This document shows positions 23,365 to 28,278 of a stretch of DNA of 28,278 nt, in pieces (the first letter of the stretch is position 1; each line of letters opens with the position of its first letter). Both the position numbers and the translations under genes were made by a program. Origin of the DNA: Verrucomicrobia bacterium UBA1200 (GTDB taxonomy: Bacteria > Verrucomicrobiota > Kiritimatiellia > RFP12 > UBA1067). The notes below the pieces were generated by a model. That model was not told the origin of the DNA. It searched no databases and saw only the letters and a program-made list of their open reading frames with translations. Location: NCBI GenBank assembly GCA_002309765.1, contig DBXY01000006.1, forward strand, positions 86,801 to 115,078. The letters run 5' to 3'.

Positions 23365-26300
23365 CTAGTTCCCTGACAGCGAATAGGTCTTCAGGTAGAG
23401 ATGGATGTCCTTAACGTTGTTCAGGAATTGCGTCTTCGCCGTGGCGTTGTCCGCGTTGAGCGAAGCCGCCGGGATGAAGATCCACCACTGGTCGTTCCAG
23501 ACGCTGCGGCCAATCAGACGGGCGTTGTAGGTCATTACGCTATCGTCGAACGTCGTCGCCACGCGGGCGCGAATCGCGGGATGCTTGCGCACCGTGCAAA
23601 GTTCGTTAGCGCAGATGTCCTTCAGAGCGCTCCAATCTGCGGAATCCCAATCGGAATCGTTGAGCGAATACGGTACCGGCAACACCTGATCAACCACCTG
23701 CCACGCTCTGGTGGCGGTAAGCGCGGAAGAGGAGCTGCGGATCGGCACCCGCATATAGTCAAGTCCGCTCGGGACCAGATAGACCTCGGGACGGAGCGGC
23801 AAAGCGGTGTTGCTGCCCTCCAGCCATACCCCTACCCCGCGCACCTTGGTGGCGAAATAGGTAGAGGAGTAAGCGGTGGAACCGCCCGCAAGATCGTTGC
23901 CGAAGAGATCCTTGCGCGCTGCAATGACCGTCTGGAACGGAATCGCGAAACCAGGCTCGGAGGATTCCATCGGGTCGAACGGCTGGCAGTGCTGGCTAAA
24001 GACCGGATGGGTGCGGAGATCGTCCTTCCAACAGGAGGCCAGGATGTTGCGCCAAGCCGTATCTCCGGCGGTACCGGTCGCCTTGCCGTACAAATCCTTG
24101 CGTAGCGAGAAGGCGTCCATATCGTTCTGGGCATTGTTGAACCCGAGACGCCCCTTAAGCACACTCCAGTTGGCGTCCATGCGGTAGAGGATGTCCGCAA
24201 GACCGGAATCGCCCTGCGCCCCACCGCCCAACGGTGTTCCATCGTCAGCGAAACGTCCCAAAGCGCGGCTGCGGACAATCTCGGAGAGGAACTGCGATCC
24301 GCTTATGGCGGAGGAGTCGCTCTGCAACAGACCGGTCTCGTAGTCATACGCCTTCGCGGCGAGGAAGGTGTACTTCGCCGCCAGCTCGAACGCTTCATTG
24401 TAACGCTGCAACTCATCGTCACGCAGAATCTGGTACATCATGTTGCGGTACCGCTTCTGAGAGAGATCGGCTGCCCACTGGATGCGTATACGCTCGCGCT
24501 CGTTCTGAAGCTCGTCGCCCTCGGCCTCGAGTTTGGCGTACTTCATCCGCGTGGCGTTGGCGGTATTGAACACCACCTCCAGTTTGGCGAGTGCGGCCTT
24601 GAAGACCGGAATCTGCTCGTTGATGGCGTTGATCATCTTCTGGCGCTCTTCGTTGGCCTGATAGGTCGAGAACTTCTGGTTCAGCTGCTCCTGAAGAATC
24701 TCCGCCTCGGTCTTCGCCTTCTCAATGATCTGCTCCTGCTGGCTGACCTGCTGGTTCAGCAGCTCATGCGCGGCCTGTTTGAGGGCAAGCAACGCTGCGC
24801 GGCCGAGCGAGGTCAAGTCGAACGAGAGGCCCGTTACCTTCGGCAACGCCTCGGTGGCCACCTCGGCAATGATGGACTTGATGTCCTTCAACCGTTCCAA
24901 GGTGGCCTTCACCGTTGCGGCGTTTTTCGCCACCGCGTCGTTGTAGGCCTGCACCTCGGCGGCGGCCGCATCGGTCACGTAGCCCATCTGGACGTCGTAA
25001 TCCTTGGTGGTCAACTCGTCGATCAGCCCTTGGAGTTTGGTCGCGGCGGCCTCGACGTTCTTAGCCTCCTTCTCGATCTCCGCCAACTGGGCGGCATAGT
25101 CGGTGAGCGCGATCTGCACCTCGCCCTCCGCACGGCGCTGGCCTTTATAGGTGGACGGTTTCGGCGTGAAGCCGTAAGCCCCCACGTAGTAGCTCGCGTA
25201 GAAGGCGGCGTTGGACCAGGCGGCGACGGAGAAGTTGTAGTCCACCGCACCGTCCAGATGGTCCGCGCCGGTGTCGATAATCGCCACCGGCAGCGTGAGG
25301 TAGTTCGTCACGGACGAGACCCCGCCATAGGCGAGATAGGGATCGATCCACGACGCGACCTCAGGCAGATACTGCTGGTAGAGTTTAATCGCCCCTGCCA
25401 CCACATTGCCGATAACGCCGTAATCGGCCTCCATCCGCTCCGCGTCGGATACGAAGGTACCCACACAATTGGTGGTGATCAACTGGTAGTTGTTTACCAG
25501 CACGTCGTAGTACCGCCCGAACTCGTGGCCGGAGTTGTCGAGATCGTAAGTCTCGATGTAGTTGTAGTGGTAAAGATCCGGTCCCGAATAACCTTGCGGA
25601 TAGAGCTTCCCGACGCCGATGTCGTCAGCATACGGATAACCGTAGATCTCCTTCAAACGGCGGTCTATTGCGGCCTCCTCGTCGGCAACCATGTGTTCGA
25701 AGTCGGCAGACTCGTTCTGGTCGCGAAGGGCGTTGGCGTTCTTCTTCGCCCGCTTGAAGATATCGTGAGCCACCGAGGTGGCCTTAACAGCACGACTGTA
25801 GATTTGCTCGAAGTGGGTCTTGCCCGAATCAATCTCGCTGGGCGAGATGTCGAACGGAATCGCGTTGTCGGCCAAGCCGAGCGGGTTCAGCCCCACATCC
25901 GCATAATCGGCGGTGGACTGGATGGTCTTCGCGCTTGCCGCGATGGAACCCAGTTCGTAGGTAGATTCACGGTCGAGCATCTTGACCAGCGTGTGGTCCT
26001 CGTTTTCGCGGGTCGGCAGGAGCGCGTTCACGGTCAGCCAATCGTAATAGGCGCCGAGATGGCCGCGGGTCGCCCACTCGTCGGTTCCCCAAGCGCGATC
26101 CACGTCCTCATCCTCCGCGTGGAGGAAGGGATCGGTTTCGCCCGCCACATAGTTCTGCCGGTAAGTGCGCGAGACAATCATCGCTGCCGTGCGCGCCTTC
26201 GCCTGCGCGGCAAGGGCGAACCGCTTCTCGTGGAAGTAGCTCATCATGATGTCCACCGTCCCGGCGAGAATCGACTCGATCTGCGGAGTCCATCCGAACG

Positions 26301-28278
26301 ACGGATGCCGCAACAGCGAGTAGTAGCCCTTCTCGGCGGAGAGGTAATGACCATAGGCATCGCCGTGCCCCTGCGGATAAAGCTTCACTGCGTCGTAAAC
26401 ATCGATGGATCCGTCGGGCGAATTCGGATCGTCCGCCGTCGCGGAACTGGCGATGTCTTTAATGCCGTAGTTCAGGATATAGGCGACCTGCCCGCCCATC
26501 ACGTCCGCAGTGATGTTCCACTGCAAACGGTTGTAGTATGGGTAGGACCACGGTTCGACGTTCTCGTTCCAAGAGCGCTCGTACTGCGTCGTGAGGTCGC
26601 GGCCGCGCAGCAGCGCCAGTTCCTCGTCCAGCAGGTTCTCGCACTGGTTCATGAACGGGAAGATCGAGCTTTCCGCCCCGTCGTCCACGGGTGAATTGCT
26701 TCCAAGATCAACCGTCGGGTTCATCGCGTCCGCCAAAGCCTCGTTGCCGAGGACCATGTAGAGTTCCGCGATACGTCCAGCCGCCATCTGCAACGCGAGC
26801 GACAGCGAACCGGTGGAAAGTTTGTCGGAATCAATCGAGAGCTTCTTGGCCTGGTTCAGCACCGTCTCGTAGATCGAGAGCAGCCCGTTCTCGTTCAACG
26901 CCTCCAGATTAAGCGGGATATCGCCGTTGTAGGGCGCACCCACCTGCTGGATCATCGAGAGTTCGGTGGAGATCGAGGTGTTGTAGTAATCCTTGATCCG
27001 CTGTTCAAAGGGATTGATTGCCTTCAGCACCCGCTTGATCCACCCTTCCGCCAGACACGGTGTGGACCAGTTGCTCCAGCCGCCGCCCAACAGATTGTAG
27101 GCGTCGGTACCGGCTTTCGGGCGGTACCGGCAACGCACATAGTGGTCGGAGAGGCCGAATATGCCCGCATCACCAACGGTCACCCAATCCAGCATCTCGG
27201 AAGACGAGGAGTTGCCCAGCACGAACCACTGGTTCTGGTCGCTGTTCCACGTGCCGTTGACCGGCTCGCAGTAGCGCCACTCGAACTCCCACTGCTCCGG
27301 CATACCTCCGAAGTCGGAGGTGTACTTCAGGTTCATCTGCTGGTCAAGCGGGTTATCGCTCTGAATCGGGTGCAAATAACCGTTATACAACTCCGGCACC
27401 ACCTTGATTACGTACATCGAGACGACCTCGCTCTTGGGCACCATCTCTTCGTTAGTGGAGTTGTTCATCACGAGGGTGACATACCCCGCGCCCTTGCCGG
27501 TGGTGGTGAGGGCGAGCGAGTCGAACGGCTCGGTGTCATCTTCTAACACTACCGGTGTGCCCGGCATCGAGTTAATGGCGCTAGACCAGTTCGAATCAGC
27601 ACCGCCGGGGGTGATCTCGGGATTGGTCAACACGTCCTTCGAACGCTCGTCCATCACGTTCAGCCAAGCGTAGGTGTAGCTGGTCTCGCGGATAATCTTG
27701 CCGCTCAGCTCCAGCTCGCGGGTGTCGCCATGATCAAGGTCGTAGATCGCCATCGGATTCCAAACGAGACGGTCGCGCAAATACGGCGGCAAATCGTTGA
27801 ACTTGGTCTTGTTGGTCTTTGCATCGCGGTAATTCTTCACGCCGTCCGGCAGCTCCTTGAGGGAACCGTACCGGATGCGCGTGGGATCGATCAGCGTCAC
27901 GCTCGGCAGGCTGTTCGTCGCGAACGACTGCTGGTAGGCGATCTTGACCGAGAGTTGGCCGTCAATCGCGGGCAGACCGTCCTTCGCGTCGATGAGCGTA
28001 TCGTTGATGTAGAGCCCTTTCACGTCGTCCGGCCACTTCACGATGAATGTGTAGTCGACCGGGGTGTCGGCTGGGTCGGACGCCGGCCGCGTCAGGAAGC
28101 CGCCGTCCACGTAGTTCACATAGGAGCACCACCGTGAGAGGTAGATGTCATCCCGTCCGGTGTATCCCTCCATCCAGCCGATGATGGTACCGGGTTCCGG
28201 CGCGTCGCCGTCGGGATAGTCGAACTGCTCCTGATGCGGATAGGAGAACTCGAAGACGTAGTTGGTCGTGCCGCCGTC
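23365..28278 (-). CDS. Giant exported-type protein with TcA-like C-terminal region, 5' end outside the window
   Basis: The frame is open to the right edge; 1637 residues are visible (residue 1 at base 28278), and the signal peptide, if any, is not seen. In order: beta-rich, Ig-like or lectin-like segments (to about 410, including WEFEWRYCEPVNG, VRCRYRPKAG, GGWSNWSTP); a mixed helical region with two related motifs, KLYPQGHGDAYGHYLSAEKG near 630 and KLYPQGYSGPDLYHY near 889; long coiled-coil helices (about 1046-1290); then YRNMMYQILRDDELQRYN and AFELAAKYTFLAAKAYDYET; and a final beta-rich part (VRGVGVWLEG, LRPEVYLVPSG, VKDIHLYLKTYSLSGN). No enzyme motif is recognised. The C-terminal order resembles the end of Tc-toxin TcA subunits as I remember them; this is inference. 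It is the first visible gene of an operon of three exported proteins. Confidence 0.9.
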   Translation of the reverse strand, partial: DGGTTNYVFEFSYPHQEQFDYPDGDAPEPGTIIGWMEGYTGRDDIYLSRWCSYVNYVDGGFLTRPASDPADTPVDYTFIVKWPDDVKGLYINDTLIDAKDGLPAIDGQLSVKIAYQQSFATNSLPSVTLIDPTRIRYGSLKELPDGVKNYRDAKTNKTKFNDLPPYLRDRLVWNPMAIYDLDHGDTRELELSGKIIRETSYTYAWLNVMDERSKDVLTNPEITPGGADSNWSSAINSMPGTPVVLEDDTEPFDSLALTTTGKGAGYVTLVMNNSTNEEMVPKSEVVSMYVIKVVPELYNGYLHPIQSDNPLDQQMNLKYTSDFGGMPEQWEFEWRYCEPVNGTWNSDQNQWFVLGNSSSSEMLDWVTVGDAGIFGLSDHYVRCRYRPKAGTDAYNLLGGGWSNWSTPCLAEGWIKRVLKAINPFEQRIKDYYNTSISTELSMIQQVGAPYNGDIPLNLEALNENGLLSIYETVLNQAKKLSIDSDKLSTGSLSLALQMAAGRIAELYMVLGNEALADAMNPTVDLGSNSPVDDGAESSIFPFMNQCENLLDEELALLRGRDLTTQYERSWNENVEPWSYPYYNRLQWNITADVMGGQVAYILNYGIKDIASSATADDPNSPDGSIDVYDAVKLYPQGHGDAYGHYLSAEKGYYSLLRHPSFGWTPQIESILAGTVDIMMSYFHEKRFALAAQAKARTAAMIVSRTYRQNYVAGETDPFLHAEDEDVDRAWGTDEWATRGHLGAYYDWLTVNALLPTRENEDHTLVKMLDRESTYELGSIAASAKTIQSTADYADVGLNPLGLADNAIPFDISPSEIDSGKTHFEQIYSRAVKATSVAHDIFKRAKKNANALRDQNESADFEHMVADEEAAIDRRLKEIYGYPYADDIGVGKLYPQGYSGPDLYHYNYIETYDLDNSGHEFGRYYDVLVNNYQLITTNCVGTFVSDAERMEADYGVIGNVVAGAIKLYQQYLPEVASWIDPYLAYGGVSSVTNYLTLPVAIIDTGADHLDGAVDYNFSVAAWSNAAFYASYYVGAYGFTPKPSTYKGQRRAEGEVQIALTDYAAQLAEIEKEAKNVEAAATKLQGLIDELTTKDYDVQMGYVTDAAAAEVQAYNDAVAKNAATVKATLERLKDIKSIIAEVATEALPKVTGLSFDLTSLGRAALLALKQAAHELLNQQVSQQEQIIEKAKTEAEILQEQLNQKFSTYQANEERQKMINAINEQIPVFKAALAKLEVVFNTANATRMKYAKLEAEGDELQNERERIRIQWAADLSQKRYRNMMYQILRDDELQRYNEAFELAAKYTFLAAKAYDYETGLLQSDSSAISGSQFLSEIVRSRALGRFADDGTPLGGGAQGDSGLADILYRMDANWSVLKGRLGFNNAQNDMDAFSLRKDLYGKATGTAGDTAWRNILASCWKDDLRTHPVFSQHCQPFDPMESSEPGFAIPFQTVIAARKDLFGNDLAGGSTAYSSTYFATKVRGVGVWLEGSNTALPLRPEVYLVPSGLDYMRVPIRSSSSALTATRAWQVVDQVLPVPYSLNDSDWDSADWSALKDICANELCTVRKHPAIRARVATTFDDSVMTYNARLIGRSVWNDQWWIFIPAASLNADNATAKTQFLNNVKDIHLYLKTYSLSGN

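Noticed and set aside
24766..26694. A 642-codon open frame on the plus strand
   Set aside because: It lies wholly opposite the giant gene, has no ribosome site, and its translation is rich in R, G, V and H, as expected from the complement of a high-GC3 gene.

Overview
The window looks like chromosomal DNA from a PVC-superphylum bacterium, most likely Lentisphaerota/Victivallales or Kiritimatiellota. This is inferred from gene content, not from a marker gene. The clues are an HU protein with a histone-H1-like Ala/Pro/Lys tail, exported proteins with SHD1-like and YdjY-like domains, an NPCBM-carrying GH27 alpha-galactosidase, a KduD/glycoside-hydrolase operon, an Rhs remnant, and a giant exported protein of a poorly characterised type. 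Almost all sequence is coding. Spacing is tight and ATGA start/stop overlaps are frequent. No tRNA, rRNA, CRISPR array or transposase was seen.

Layout. (1) 1-2460 is an accessory patch. It holds the 3' part of a superfamily-1 helicase with a Vsr-like nuclease domain (DUF3320 type). After it, on the minus strand, come a 51-aa and a 137-aa orphan gene, translationally coupled and visibly A+T-richer than their surroundings, and then a dead Rhs-core C-terminus. This resembles the debris of a polymorphic-toxin locus. (2) 2467-14943 is a nine-gene minus-strand block with gaps of at most 41 bp. In transcription order it encodes GH27 alpha-galactosidase, PurB, an exported coiled-coil protein, RNase PH, UDP-glucuronate decarboxylase, a lipoprotein, a FabG-type reductase, an exported YdjY-like protein and SMC. 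(3) A short divergent promoter region (14944-15113) separates it from the plus-strand pair Na/Pi cotransporter and polyprenyl synthetase. (4) 17747-18406 is the HU gene unit, with an upstream inverted repeat and a strong intrinsic terminator. (5) 18438-22004 is a four-gene plus-strand operon: PQ-loop-like membrane protein, KduD, clan GH-A-like hydrolase and radical SAM protein. (6) 22005-28278 is a minus-strand operon of three exported proteins: a giant protein (at least 1637 residues, 5' end outside the window), a calcium-binding thrombospondin-3-like protein and a small SHD1-like protein. A perfect 11-bp stem-loop lies between the first two.

Functionally the centre and right suggest a polysaccharide-degrading organism that takes in galactosides and uronic-acid sugars. 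Housekeeping genes (smc, purB, rph, polyprenyl synthesis) are interleaved in the same transcription units. The best candidate for an undescribed system is the giant-protein operon. The last ~470 residues of the giant protein follow the order of elements at the C-terminus of Tc-toxin TcA subunits as I remember them: a long coiled coil, a YR..MY..L motif with an F.LA..Y..LA..AY.YE helix, and a final beta-rich part ending in an I.L.L...Y strand. This is recognition by eye and needs a profile or structure search.
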